From: Mycolicibacterium neoaurum ATCC 25795
GTDB taxonomy: Bacteria > Actinomycetota > Actinomycetes > Mycobacteriales > Mycobacteriaceae
Assembly (NCBI RefSeq): GCF_000691525.1
Contig: NZ_JMDW01000022.1
Coordinates: 1-64,000 of the forward strand
Direction of reading: 5' to 3'
Length of the DNA: 64,000 nucleotides
In this document: positions 51,643-61,461 of the stretch, in pieces
Position numbering within the stretch: position 1 is the stretch's first letter
Layout of the letters: every line of letters starts with the position of its first letter
Notes under the pieces: model-generated
Seen by the model: only the letters and a program-made list of their open reading frames with translations
Told to the model about the DNA's origin: nothing
Database searches by the model: none
Position numbers and translations under genes: made by a program

Positions 51643-52814
51643 GACGCCGCCAACAGGGTGCGGGCCAGCAGGATGCGCTGCATCTCGATGCTGCCGGAGG
51701 ACACCGTGGACGGCTGCGAATAGCGCCAATGGTCTTCGACCTCCGCGGCGAACACCCGCGACGTACCGTCTGGCAGCGCCGCGGCAATCTCCATCAGTAC
51801 CTCGGCACTGTCCTGATCCAGCCTGGTCACCGCGATCCGGTAAGCGGCCGAATCGGTTGGCCGGACCTGCCCCTCGGCCTGCAGGGCGACGAGGCGGTAG
51901 GCCATCAGTCGGGCCCGCCTGCAGTGCGTGAGCATCCGAGCCCAGCGGCCGCGCAACTCCTCGGGTAAATCGGACCATCTCTGGCCCAACGCTTTCGGGG
52001 CCAGGTGCAGCAACCGCTCGCAGCGCGCGTACCGGGCGATGCCGACCCGTTCGAACGCCAGCACGCTCTGCACCACGGTCCACCCGTCGTCGACCGTGCC
52101 CAATACATCGGCGTCGGTGACCCGCAGGTCGTCGAAGAACACCTCATTGAGGTGGTGTGGACCCATCATCGTCTGAATCGGGCGCACCGTGATCGCCGGG
52201 TCCGACATGGGCACGAGGAAGATCGTCAGACCTTGCTGCTTCTTGCGGATGTGGCCCACACCGGTCTTGGATGTCCGCGCCAGCAGGAAGCACCACTGTG
52301 CCATCGTGGCGTAGGAGGTCCAGATCTTCTGCCCGTTGATCACCCAGCCGTCAGCATCGCGCACCGCGGTGGTGCGTAGGGATGCCAGATCGGAACCCGC
52401 CTCGGGCTCGGAAAACCCTTGACACCAGATGACTTCACCAGCGGCGATGGGCGGTAGGTGGGTGGCCTGCTGTTCGGGTGTGCCGTGTCGCATGATGATC
52501 GGCCCGACCCAGTTGACGCCCATGTACTGTGCGCCGCGGGGCTCGTGGTGCGCCCACATCTCCTCACGTACCACCGTCTGTTCCCAGGGCGATGACGCGC
52601 GACCACCGAATTCCAGCGGCCACGACATGCAGAGCAGCCCTCGGTCGGCGAGCAGGCGACAAAAGGACTGTGCCACCTCGAGGTCGCGCGGGTCATGGGT
52701 GAAGGCGCCCAGATAATCCGCCGGAGTGTGGGTTGCCACCAGGTCGCGCAACTGGGCGCGCAACGTCACGGCGTCCGGCCCCATGTCGAAGTCCACATCG
52801 GGATCGTAGGGCAA
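51639..52814 (-). CDS. Acyl-CoA dehydrogenase, large-subunit type, first gene of operon
   Basis: This 391-aa flavoprotein has WCQGFSEPEAGSDLASLRTTA, WVINGQKIWTS and the C-terminal SSGSIEMQRILLARTLL. The TTG at 52814 lies inside the 20-bp operator; an ATG at 52784 (381 aa) is an alternative start, and neither has a clear ribosome site. It heads the operon of four dehydrogenase subunits and diverges from the GntR gene, whose product probably controls it. Confidence 0.88.
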   Translation of the reverse strand: MPYDPDVDFDMGPDAVTLRAQLRDLVATHTPADYLGAFTHDPRDLEVAQSFCRLLADRGLLCMSWPLEFGGRASSPWEQTVVREEMWAHHEPRGAQYMGVNWVGPIIMRHGTPEQQATHLPPIAAGEVIWCQGFSEPEAGSDLASLRTTAVRDADGWVINGQKIWTSYATMAQWCFLLARTSKTGVGHIRKKQQGLTIFLVPMSDPAITVRPIQTMMGPHHLNEVFFDDLRVTDADVLGTVDDGWTVVQSVLAFERVGIARYARCERLLHLAPKALGQRWSDLPEELRGRWARMLTHCRRARLMAYRLVALQAEGQVRPTDSAAYRIAVTRLDQDSAEVLMEIAAALPDGTSRVFAAEVEDHWRYSQPSTVSSGSIEMQRILLARTLLAAS

Positions 52815-52830
52815 TCCTTATAAGGATTGC
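52811..52830. promoter_or_regulatory. Perfect 20-bp palindromic operator
   Basis: GCAATCCTTATAAGGATTGC is its own reverse complement. It lies between the divergent dehydrogenase operon and the GntR-type gene. Immediately after it is TAGTAT (52831-52836), a -10 for the regulator five bases before its ATG. The central TATAAG could be the -10 of the opposite promoter. The GntR-type product is the obvious ligand. Confidence 0.8.
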
Positions 52831-52841
52831 TAGTATTAATC

Positions 52842-53609
52842 ATGCGAATACCGCAGCAGCGCATCGCCGAGACGGTGGCCGGTGAGCTACGTGACCGCAT
52901 CCTGGCTGGTGCCGATCGACTGCCGACACAGGATCAACTGGTCGCCGAGTTCGGGGTCAGCTATCCCTCTGTACGCGAAGCCCTTCGCATCCTCGAGACC
53001 GAGGGCCTGGTGACCGTGCGTCGGGGCAGTGTCGGTGGTGCCGAGGTGCACCGCCCCGACGAGTCGTCGGCGGCATATCACCTCGGATTGGCTCTGCAGG
53101 GTTCCGCGGTGTCGCTCGGAGACCTGGCCGAGGGCCTCCAGCTACTCGAGCCGATGTGTGCGGCCGAGGTGGCGCGCCGGCCCGACCGACTGCGCACCGC
53201 GGTCCCCGCGCTGAGCCGTAATGTCGACGCGTGCGCCGAAGTGGTCGCCGATGGCGCGGCATTCACCCGCATCGCGCGCGAATTCCACGATCTGATGGTC
53301 GAATTCACCCCGAACGCCACCGTTCGCCATGTGGTCGGCAGCCTGGTGGCGCTGTGGTCGGTGCAGGAGGAGAAGTGGGCCGACGCGGTCGTCAAGCGAG
53401 GCGAGTACCCGTCGCCGGCGCAGGCCCGGGAAGCAGTGCGCACCCACCGCCGGATGGTCGAGGTGATCGCGGCAGGCGACGCCGCGGCGGCCGAACGCAT
53501 CGCGCGTCAACACCTCGCTGCGACTCAGGCGGTGTTACTGGATCGCTTCAATGACGATGTGGTCCGGGCGAAGCGCCACGCGAAGCCGAACCTCAGGCGG
53601 AGTTGCTGA
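52842..53609 (+). CDS. GntR-family (FCD/FadR subgroup) transcriptional regulator
   Basis: This 255-aa regulator has an N-terminal winged helix (AGELRDRILAG-type start, DQLVAEFGVSYPSVREALRILETEGLVTVRRG) and an all-helical FCD ligand domain (about 95-235). The His residues FHDLMVEF and RTHRRMVEVI are placed where FCD proteins bind metal or ligand. The leaderless ATG is at 52842; an upstream TTG at 52827 falls inside the operator. It likely represses itself and the acyl-CoA dehydrogenase operon until an acyl-CoA or related ligand binds. Confidence 0.88.
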   Translation: MRIPQQRIAETVAGELRDRILAGADRLPTQDQLVAEFGVSYPSVREALRILETEGLVTVRRGSVGGAEVHRPDESSAAYHLGLALQGSAVSLGDLAEGLQLLEPMCAAEVARRPDRLRTAVPALSRNVDACAEVVADGAAFTRIAREFHDLMVEFTPNATVRHVVGSLVALWSVQEEKWADAVVKRGEYPSPAQAREAVRTHRRMVEVIAAGDAAAAERIARQHLAATQAVLLDRFNDDVVRAKRHAKPNLRRSC

Positions 53610-53615
53610 TCACGT

Positions 53616-54194
53616 TCATGCCGCCGGCAGGTCCAGGATGCGTCGGGCCACCGTGAGTATCTGACTGCGCAACGTATCGTCATCCACGTCGCTGACCAGT
53701 GGGCTTGTCCCGGCCGCGCCGAGGGCTCCGGACATGACGGCGGCGTGCACCCGTGCCTCGACACTGAGTGTTCCGCCCAGCAACACCCCATAGAGCCGCT
53801 CGATGAACTCGGCGAACGGTGGGTGCTCGGCGAGCAGACGCACCACCACGGGGTCGAACTGCAGAGCGCCGGCGAGGTGGCGACGGGCGACCGCCATCTC
53901 GACCACACGTCTGAGCAGTACCTCGCGCGCGGTCACCTGGTCGATCTCGGCCTCGGCGGCGTCCACCGCGTCCTGCAACGCCAGGAGTTCGGTCTGGGCC
54001 ACCGCGATGACAACCTCGCCCTTGCTCTTGAACTGGTGGTAGACGGCAGCTTTGGTGACACCGATGGCATCGGCGATCATCTGTAGCGACGTGTCGCTGA
54101 CACCGTGCGCGTTGAACAAGTCCAATGAGGCCGCGATGATGCGCTTCTGCGCTGCGCTGTAGTGGGTGTGGGCCAGTCTGCCTGCGGTGCTCAC
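53616..54194 (-). CDS. TetR-family transcriptional regulator
   Basis: This 192-aa repressor has the N-terminal helix-turn-helix IIAASLDLFNAHGVSDTSLQMIADAIGVTKAAVYHQFKSK. The divergent ligand domain gives no ligand hint. The GTG at 54194 is leaderless: TAGGCT lies six bases upstream. A palindrome overlaps that -10 box, implying autoregulation. It converges with the GntR gene and starts 215 bases before a small secreted-protein gene on the other strand. Confidence 0.88.
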   Translation of the reverse strand: MSTAGRLAHTHYSAAQKRIIAASLDLFNAHGVSDTSLQMIADAIGVTKAAVYHQFKSKGEVVIAVAQTELLALQDAVDAAEAEIDQVTAREVLLRRVVEMAVARRHLAGALQFDPVVVRLLAEHPPFAEFIERLYGVLLGGTLSVEARVHAAVMSGALGAAGTSPLVSDVDDDTLRSQILTVARRILDLPAA

Positions 54195-54200
54195 GCCGCC

Positions 54201-54220
54201 AGCCTAGCCGCCCGGCTAGG
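54201..54220 (-). promoter_or_regulatory. TetR gene -10 box overlapped by a palindromic operator
   Basis: The -10 is TAGGCT on the minus strand (54206-54201), six bases before the GTG. CCTAGCCG-CC-CGGCTAGG (54203-54220) is a perfect inverted repeat with a 2-base centre and covers the -10. Confidence 0.65.
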
Positions 54221-54409
54221 AAGAGGGCGTCGGCATAGGACGCCCGTGTACGGCTGGACCGCGACGCCCGCACACCCGCGCCGCAATTACCGCTGTGAAC
54301 GTTCGACTATGAAACAGCTCACACAACACAGCGGCGGGTTTACCGTCCGCGCCCTCGCGGTAATCGAATCGAGTTCAGGTCAAGTGCTCACAGAACAGGA
54401 TCACGCACC

Positions 54410-54673
54410 ATGAATGTCAAGAAACTGATTGCAGGTGCCGCCGTTGCCGGTGGCCTCATCGCCGGTCCGCTGGCCGCCGCCGGTACGGCAAGCGCCGAGC
54501 CCCATCCGATGCCGCCCGCGCCGCCGGCCGGCCCGTCCGTCGGCACGGCCCCGGCATGGGCACCGCCGAAGCCGGTCGACCCGGCCTGGGCGCAGGGCAA
54601 CCCGCAGGTGTGGGACAGCGGATGGAACCATTGGGGCGTCTGGATCAACGGCGTCTTCGTGCCGACCTACTGA
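54410..54673 (+). CDS. Small exported Pro/Trp-rich protein
   Basis: The 87-aa precursor has a signal peptide (MNVKKLIAGAAVAGGLIAGP...ASAE, cleavage after about residue 29). The mature 58-residue peptide is rich in Pro and Trp and ends WGVWINGVFVPTY. Similar small secreted proteins are common in mycobacteria, with no known function. AGGA lies about nine bases before the ATG. A strong hairpin follows. Confidence 0.78.
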   Translation: MNVKKLIAGAAVAGGLIAGPLAAAGTASAEPHPMPPAPPAGPSVGTAPAWAPPKPVDPAWAQGNPQVWDSGWNHWGVWINGVFVPTY

Positions 54674-54687
54674 TCCCTGCCGACCGT

Positions 54688-54725
54688 CTGATGGCTGCCC
54701 CTGACACGTCGGGGGCAGCCATCAG
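54688..54725. terminator. Bidirectional hairpin terminator
   Basis: A perfect 14-bp stem (54688-54701 with 54712-54725) has a 10-base loop, placed 14 bases after the small secreted-protein stop. Its right arm includes the stop codon of the convergent DUF1295 gene, so it can serve both. Confidence 0.8.
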
Positions 54726-55606
54726 GCGTTTGCGCGCCGTGGCGGCCTCGGCACGAAGCGGGAGACCCGGTCGATGACGTCCTGATACGCCGGCCGCCGG
54801 GTCAGGCTGCGCTCCTCCATCATCGGGATGCTCGCGCCGAGGAACATGGCCAGGATCGCCACCGCACCCAGACTGGACAACCACCAGTACGACGGGGCCG
54901 CGGCGATGCCGAACAATGCCAGCGCAACCCAGAAGCTGAACTCCCCGAAATAGTTCGGGTGCCTCGACCAACTCCACACGCCGCGGTCCATCGCCTGACC
55001 CCTCTGTTGCTCGGCGACGAAACGGTGCATCTGCACATCGGCGACGAGTTCCAATGCGATTGCCGCAAGTCCGACAACCAGCGCAAGCCAGCTCAACCAC
55101 ACAAGACCCGGCTCCGGCCGGGTGATCGCGATGTACACCGGCACCATCGCCAGAAACACCTGCAGCGTCGGGATGAGGTGGATGGCCACCAGATCGGCCA
55201 GGAGTTCGAAGCGGCCGGCGCGCTCCTTGAAGATCGGGTATCGCCAGTCCTCGTGGTGCAGACCCGGGAACGCGTACACCCAGTTCGCCGTCAGGCGGAT
55301 CGCCCACAGCACGACCACAATGGTGATCATCCAGGCGCGCAGCATATCCACGTCGGGAGCTGCCTGATACCACCAATAGAAGAGCAGCAACGGCGGTATG
55401 ACGCTCCAGAAGGCGTCGTAGAAGCTGGAATTCCGGTAGACACGGCTGAACACGAAGATCACCAGGGTCGCCAGGATGTCGGCGATCAGGGTGTCAAGCC
55501 AGAGCCGTCCGGTAGTCGGTCCCCACCAGAGCCACAGGGCACCCACCGCGATGGCGGCCAGATAGGCGGCGCTGACCAGTCCGAGCGAACGTGTCTTGCC
55601 GATCAT
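54722..55606 (-). CDS. DUF1295-family membrane enzyme (steroid 5-alpha-reductase-like)
   Basis: This is an integral membrane protein of about 294 aa with about seven spans. The C-terminal signature WSRHPNYFGEFSFWVALALFG and the EERSLTRRPAYQDVIDRVSRFVP ending place it in the DUF1295/isoprenylcysteine methyltransferase-steroid reductase superfamily. The start is ATG 55606 (GAGG nine bases upstream) or ATG 55615. Probably an NADPH-dependent reductase of a lipid or sterol-like substrate; this is inference from the fold. Confidence 0.85.
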   Translation of the reverse strand: MIGKTRSLGLVSAAYLAAIAVGALWLWWGPTTGRLWLDTLIADILATLVIFVFSRVYRNSSFYDAFWSVIPPLLLFYWWYQAAPDVDMLRAWMITIVVVLWAIRLTANWVYAFPGLHHEDWRYPIFKERAGRFELLADLVAIHLIPTLQVFLAMVPVYIAITRPEPGLVWLSWLALVVGLAAIALELVADVQMHRFVAEQQRGQAMDRGVWSWSRHPNYFGEFSFWVALALFGIAAAPSYWWLSSLGAVAILAMFLGASIPMMEERSLTRRPAYQDVIDRVSRFVPRPPRRANA

Positions 55607-55644
55607 CGTCGTCATCCTCGGAGCCTACGACGACAGTGACGCCG

Positions 55645-55947
55645 TCAGTCGCTGGCGGGCAGCGGTTTTGCCTCTTTTATCGCCAGCGGCGCGTCGCCGA
55701 TGCTGAGCGTGCCCGTGCCGGCCTTCGTCACCAGAATCTCGGCGCCACTGTCATGGACATAACGCTTGCCCATCAGGTTGCCGTCCGACAACGCGGGGTC
55801 CAGTGACAGGCCCGCGGTGGTTTCCCCGCCCACCGGGATCACCGGCGCGCCGCCGACCCGCAGATCATCGAGCGCATCGGAGCTGCGGACCACGATGACC
55901 TGGGTGTCGCAGACCTGGCTCTGCAGGCGGGTGCCGTTCTTGATCAT
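55645..55947 (-). CDS. Conserved hypothetical protein coupled to an acyl-CoA synthetase
   Basis: The 100-aa product (IKNGTRLQSQVCDTQVIVVR, DPALSDGNLMGKRYVHDSGAEILVTKAG) is predicted soluble and beta-rich. The ATG overlaps the ligase stop (ATGA), so it is the last gene of the SDR-ligase operon. I do not recognise a family. The single cysteine and MGKRYV region give no firm hint. Confidence 0.75.
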   Translation of the reverse strand: MIKNGTRLQSQVCDTQVIVVRSSDALDDLRVGGAPVIPVGGETTAGLSLDPALSDGNLMGKRYVHDSGAEILVTKAGTGTLSIGDAPLAIKEAKPLPASD

Positions 55948-57437
55948 GCGGGCTCCTTATCGTTGAGTTCGCTGACGAGTTCCCGGCGCAGCACTTTGCC
56001 GGTGGCGTTGGTGGGCAGTTCGGCGCGGAACACCACACGGTCCGGGGTGCGTGAACCGCGCAGCCGGGCTCGGACGAACTCGCGTAGCTCCTCTGGTCCA
56101 CCGTCGCTGCCGGGTGTGGGCACGACGACCGCCACGATGATCTGTCCCCATTGCGGATCCTCGGCGCCGACCACCGCGCAATCGCGCACCGCGGGATGTT
56201 CGACCAGCACATCCTCGATCTCGGCCGGGGCGATGTTCTCGCCACCGCGGATGATGGTGTCGTCCGAGCGGCCACCGATGAACAGGTATCCGTCCTCGTC
56301 GAGGGTGGCCACATCCTTGGTGGGGAACCAACCCTGCGCGTCGAGGACCGAACCGATCCCGGTGTAGCGCCCCGAGACCTGTTCGCCCCGCACGTGTAGT
56401 TCACCGGCCTCACCTGCGCCGAGGACGTCTCCGTCGGCACCGCGGATCTGTAGCTCGATGCCGGGAACCGGCCGGCCGACCGAGGCCAGCCGGCGTCTCA
56501 CCGCCGGGTCGTCGGCCGCCAGCGCCACCCGATGGTCCTCGGGGGTCAGCACCGCGATCGTCGAACTGGTTTCGGTCAGACCGTAGGCGTTGACGAAGCC
56601 GACCGCGGGTAGGAGCTCAAGGGCCTTGCGCACCAACGGAAGTGCCACCTTCGACCCGCCGTAGGCCAGCGTCCGCAGGGTCGGCAGCGCGGTGCGCTGC
56701 TCCTCCAGCACGGTGACGATCCGGTCCAGCATGGTCGGCACGACGGTGGCCGAGGTGACGCCCTCGGTCTCCACCAGCCGGACCCATTCGCGGGCGTCGA
56801 ACTGGGTGAGGTACACCATCTTGCGGCCGGCGTACAGGTTCGACAGCGCCGCCGACACCCCCGCGATGTGGTACGGCGGTACACAGATCAGGGCGGCGTC
56901 ACCCTCGGCGGCGGCACCGAACTCGACCGTCCCGGTGATATAGCTGGTGAGGTTGTTATGGGTCAGCTCAACGGCTTTGGGCGCCGAGGTGGTGCCCGAG
57001 GTGAACAACACCACGCCGACGGAGTCGGGGTCGGGGAATTCGGCCGCTGGTTCGGCCGTGCGCGCCCGGGCCAGGAACTCTCGGGAGCCGATCACCCGGT
57101 AGCCGTCACCGACCGCGGCGCGATACTCGTCATCGACCACGACGAGCGGGTCGGGCAGCCGGTCGATCAACGCGCGGAGCCCGTCGGCGGACAGCCGATA
57201 GTTCAACGGTGTCACGGCCACTCCGGCGCGGGCGGCCGAGAACAGCAGCAGCGGCAGCAGGGCGCCGCCGGTCCCGACATAGGCGACGTGGCCAGCGCCG
57301 GTGGCTGCCACCACGCCGGCGCCGCCATCGGCGAGGGCGCTCAGTTCCTCGACGGTCAGCCGCAGGTCACCGGACACGATCGCGGTGGCGTCCGGGTTGG
57401 CCGAGGACGCCATCTCCAGCAGCAGCGAGATACTCAT
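55944..57437 (-). CDS. AMP-forming acyl-CoA synthetase (FadD type)
   Basis: This 497-aa adenylate-forming enzyme activates a carboxylic acid to its CoA thioester. Motifs are VVLFTSGTTSAPKAVELTHNN (P-loop-like), NAYGLTETSS, and the C-terminal ATLDEDGYLFIGGRSDDTIIRGGENIAPAEIEDVL with the catalytic lysine near PTNATGKVLRREL. It lies between the SDR and the 100-aa gene with four-base overlaps on both sides. Confidence 0.92.
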   Translation of the reverse strand: MSISLLLEMASSANPDATAIVSGDLRLTVEELSALADGGAGVVAATGAGHVAYVGTGGALLPLLLFSAARAGVAVTPLNYRLSADGLRALIDRLPDPLVVVDDEYRAAVGDGYRVIGSREFLARARTAEPAAEFPDPDSVGVVLFTSGTTSAPKAVELTHNNLTSYITGTVEFGAAAEGDAALICVPPYHIAGVSAALSNLYAGRKMVYLTQFDAREWVRLVETEGVTSATVVPTMLDRIVTVLEEQRTALPTLRTLAYGGSKVALPLVRKALELLPAVGFVNAYGLTETSSTIAVLTPEDHRVALAADDPAVRRRLASVGRPVPGIELQIRGADGDVLGAGEAGELHVRGEQVSGRYTGIGSVLDAQGWFPTKDVATLDEDGYLFIGGRSDDTIIRGGENIAPAEIEDVLVEHPAVRDCAVVGAEDPQWGQIIVAVVVPTPGSDGGPEELREFVRARLRGSRTPDRVVFRAELPTNATGKVLRRELVSELNDKEPA

Positions 57438-58270
57438 GACTTGTCCACGAAGATATCCCAGATGGGGTCATCCCCACCGCCGTAACGCGACAGGTCGGTG
57501 ATTCCCGCCTCGGCCAGGACGTCGGCGTCGATGTAGGTCTGGCCGTTGGACTTCTCGGGCGGACCGGTCAGGATCTGCACCGCGGCGTCGGCCATGATCT
57601 CCGGACTGCGCGAGGCCGATGCCAGGTTGTCGCCGTCGGCCATGTTCGTCACCGCGGAGGTGGCGATGTAGGTCTGCGGCCACAGGCAGCTGAACCCGAT
57701 ACCGGAATCGTGGTACTCCTGTGCCCAGCCCAGCGATAACAGCGTCATCCCGTACTTCGACACGGTGTAGGCGGGATGCGCGCCCAGCCAATACGGATTC
57801 AGGTTCAGCGGTGGCGCAAGGGTGATGACATGTGCGGCCGTCGACGCGCGCAGGTGTGGCAGTGCTGCCTTGGTCAGCAGGAACGTACCGCGCACGTTGA
57901 TGTCCATCATCAGGTCGTACTTCTTGGCCGAAAGCGATTCGGTGGCTTCTGTCGCTATGGCGCTGGCGTTGTTGACGACGATGTCGACACCGCCGAAGGA
58001 CTGCACCGCGGCGTCCACGGCCCGGGCGACATCCTCTTCGTTCCGGACATCGCCCACGACGGCGATGGCCTCGGCGCCGATGGCCTGTACCTCGGCAACA
58101 GCGGTGTGCACCGTGCCCGGCAGCTTCGGATGCGGTTCGGCGGTCTTGGCCAACAGCACGACGTTGGCGCCCTGGCGAGCCGCGCCGAGCGCGATGGCCA
58201 AGCCGATGCCGCGGCTGCCGCCCGACACCAGCAATGTGCGGTCGGCAAGCGGGTGGTGCTCGCGGGACAT
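57434..58270 (-). CDS. Short-chain dehydrogenase/reductase (HSDL2-like)
   Basis: This 278-aa SDR has the cofactor motif GGSRGIG, NNASAI, and the catalytic YTVSK. The run AKTAEPHPKLPGTV is typical of the HSDL2/peroxisomal-type SDR group that includes Rv3224. AAGGAG stands about six bases before the ATG at 58270. It is the first gene of the SDR-ligase-hypothetical operon and diverges from the mutase operon. It probably oxidises a hydroxyacyl intermediate. Confidence 0.9.
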   Translation of the reverse strand: MSREHHPLADRTLLVSGGSRGIGLAIALGAARQGANVVLLAKTAEPHPKLPGTVHTAVAEVQAIGAEAIAVVGDVRNEEDVARAVDAAVQSFGGVDIVVNNASAIATEATESLSAKKYDLMMDINVRGTFLLTKAALPHLRASTAAHVITLAPPLNLNPYWLGAHPAYTVSKYGMTLLSLGWAQEYHDSGIGFSCLWPQTYIATSAVTNMADGDNLASASRSPEIMADAAVQILTGPPEKSNGQTYIDADVLAEAGITDLSRYGGGDDPIWDIFVDKS

Positions 58271-58307
58271 GGGGACTCCTTGGACGGCGGCCGTTCCTGC
58301 GGTAGAT

Positions 58308-58322
58308 GGTATTGCCATTCTC
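58308..58322. promoter_or_regulatory. Shared operator-like motif, SDR operon
   Basis: GGTATTGCCATTCTC. On the minus strand a possible promoter, TTGCTG-16 bp-TACCAT, spans it, with the -10 inside the motif. The next bases (ATTTT) are also shared with the copy at 58448. Confidence 0.55.
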
Positions 58323-58447
58323 ATTTTCAGCAAGTGCCATAATCAACCATAGGCTGGCGAGGGGGAGCAACGGGGGTCGCATCGCGACCTCGTGGTCGCG
58401 TGCGCACCCGAACTCTCGGGGCCACACGGTGCATGTTTTCCGACGCC

Positions 58448-58462
58448 GGTATTGGCATTCTC
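58448..58462. promoter_or_regulatory. Shared operator-like motif, mutase operon
   Basis: GGTATTGGCATTCTC, identical to the copy at 58308 in 19 of 20 bases when the following ATTTT is included. It sits about where the -35 of the mutase promoter would be, upstream of a TACGTT -10 (58475-58480) that ends eight bases before the ATG. Confidence 0.6.
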
Positions 58463-58488
58463 ATTTTTTGGAAGTACGTTATCCAACG

Positions 58489-60066
<1,578 letters not shown>

Positions 60067-60100
60067 TGAGCGCTTGCGCGAAGAAGAGAGGGCACAGCTG

Positions 60101-60508
60101 ATGGCGACACGCGTGCTGGTGGCCAAGCCCGGTCTGGACGGTCACGATCGCGGCGCCAAGATCGTCGCCCGCACCCTGCGCGATGCCGGTTTCGAGGTCA
60201 TCTACACCGGCATCCGGCAGCGCATCGAGGACATCGTGTCCATCGCGCTGCAAGAAGACGTTGCCCTGGTGGGGCTTTCGATTCTTTCCGGCGCGCACGT
60301 CGCGATGACCAAGCGCACCGTCGATGCGTTGCGTGCCGCCGATGCCGGTGATATCGCCGTCGTGGTGGGCGGCACCATCCCGGAATCCGATGTGCAGAAG
60401 CTGCTCGATGCCGGTGCGGCGGCGGTGTTCCCGACCGGTACCGCGCTGGACACCTTGGTGGCCGAGGTGCGCGCGCTGACGGAAAAGGCAGGGGAACACG
60501 CATCATGA
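60101..60508 (+). CDS. Cobalamin-binding small subunit of the acyl-CoA mutase
   Basis: The product is 135 aa. The B12-binding signature is complete: PGLDGHDRGAK (DxHxxG), ALVGLSILSGAH (SxL), and VVVGGTIPESD (GG). It supplies the coenzyme to the large subunit encoded 35 bases upstream. The ATG at 60101 is behind a GAGAGGG site. Its stop overlaps the next ATG (ATGA). Confidence 0.92.
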   Translation: MATRVLVAKPGLDGHDRGAKIVARTLRDAGFEVIYTGIRQRIEDIVSIALQEDVALVGLSILSGAHVAMTKRTVDALRAADAGDIAVVVGGTIPESDVQKLLDAGAAAVFPTGTALDTLVAEVRALTEKAGEHAS

Positions 60509-61461
60509 GACTGGGCGTGATGATCGGGGCCGAGCGTGGCGACATGGCGCGCAAGGTCGCCAAGCTGATCTCCGATATCGAGTGGGCCGACTCGGCGGGT
60601 CTGGCCACCGCATGGATGCCGCAGGTGCCCGACGATTTCGACCTGCTGACCATGGTGGCGCTGATGGCCGCACACAGCACCCGCATCGAACTGGGCACCG
60701 CGGTGGTGCCCTTGCAGGCGCAGCATCCCATCGCACTTGCCCGACAGGCGCTTTCGGTGCACGCGGTGTCCGGCGGCCGGCTGGCCCTTGGCGTCGGGCC
60801 GTCGCACCACTGGATCATCCGGGACATGCTGGGACTGCCGTATGACAAGCCGGCCGGCTACACCCGCGATTATCTGCAGGTGCTCAACGCGGCGATCGCC
60901 GGCCCGGGTCCGGTCGACGTGGAGAACGACCACTTCACCGTGCACAACCCGACTGCGCTCGCCGCCGAGACGCCGATGCCGGTGCTGGTGGCCGCGCTCG
61001 GCCCGGTGATGCTGCAGATCGCCGGTGAGCACGCCGACGGCACCTCGCTGTGGATGGCCGACGAGAAGGCCATCGGCGAGCACATCGCACCCAGGATCAA
61101 CAAGGCCGCCGCCGACGCGGGCAAGCCCGCACCCCGCATCGTCGCCGGCATCCCGGTCACACTGTGCGCGAACTCCGAGATCGAGTCGGCCAAGGAGCGG
61201 GCCAACCGCATCCTGGCCGAGGCCGAGACCTCGCCGAACTATCAGCGATTGCTCGACCGCGGTGACGCCCGCACCGTCGGCGATCTCTGCGCCGCCGGCG
61301 ACGAGGACGAGATCCTGCGTCGATTCCAAAGTTTCGCCGATGCCGGCGTGACAGATCTCTCGGTGCGTCTCCTACCGATCGGGGACAGCCGCGACGAGTT
61401 GATCGCGTCGAAGTACCGTACCCGCGAGGTGATCGCCGAGCTCGCCAAGGCGGTGTCGTGA
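60505..61461 (+). CDS. LLM-class F420-dependent oxidoreductase
   Basis: This 318-aa luciferase-like TIM-barrel protein has HSTRIELGTAVVPLQAQHPIALARQA and HAVSGGRLALGVGPSHHWI, typical of mycobacterial F420-dependent reductases/dehydrogenases. It would move a hydride on the cluster's substrate. Both ends overlap neighbouring genes. The exact substrate is unknown. Confidence 0.88.
   Translation: MRLGVMIGAERGDMARKVAKLISDIEWADSAGLATAWMPQVPDDFDLLTMVALMAAHSTRIELGTAVVPLQAQHPIALARQALSVHAVSGGRLALGVGPSHHWIIRDMLGLPYDKPAGYTRDYLQVLNAAIAGPGPVDVENDHFTVHNPTALAAETPMPVLVAALGPVMLQIAGEHADGTSLWMADEKAIGEHIAPRINKAAADAGKPAPRIVAGIPVTLCANSEIESAKERANRILAEAETSPNYQRLLDRGDARTVGDLCAAGDEDEILRRFQSFADAGVTDLSVRLLPIGDSRDELIASKYRTREVIAELAKAVS

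Noticed and set aside
54286..54364. 8-bp inverted repeat (ATTACCGC / GCGGTAAT) upstream of the small secreted-protein gene
   Set aside because: Short arms 63 bases apart; not distinguishable from chance.
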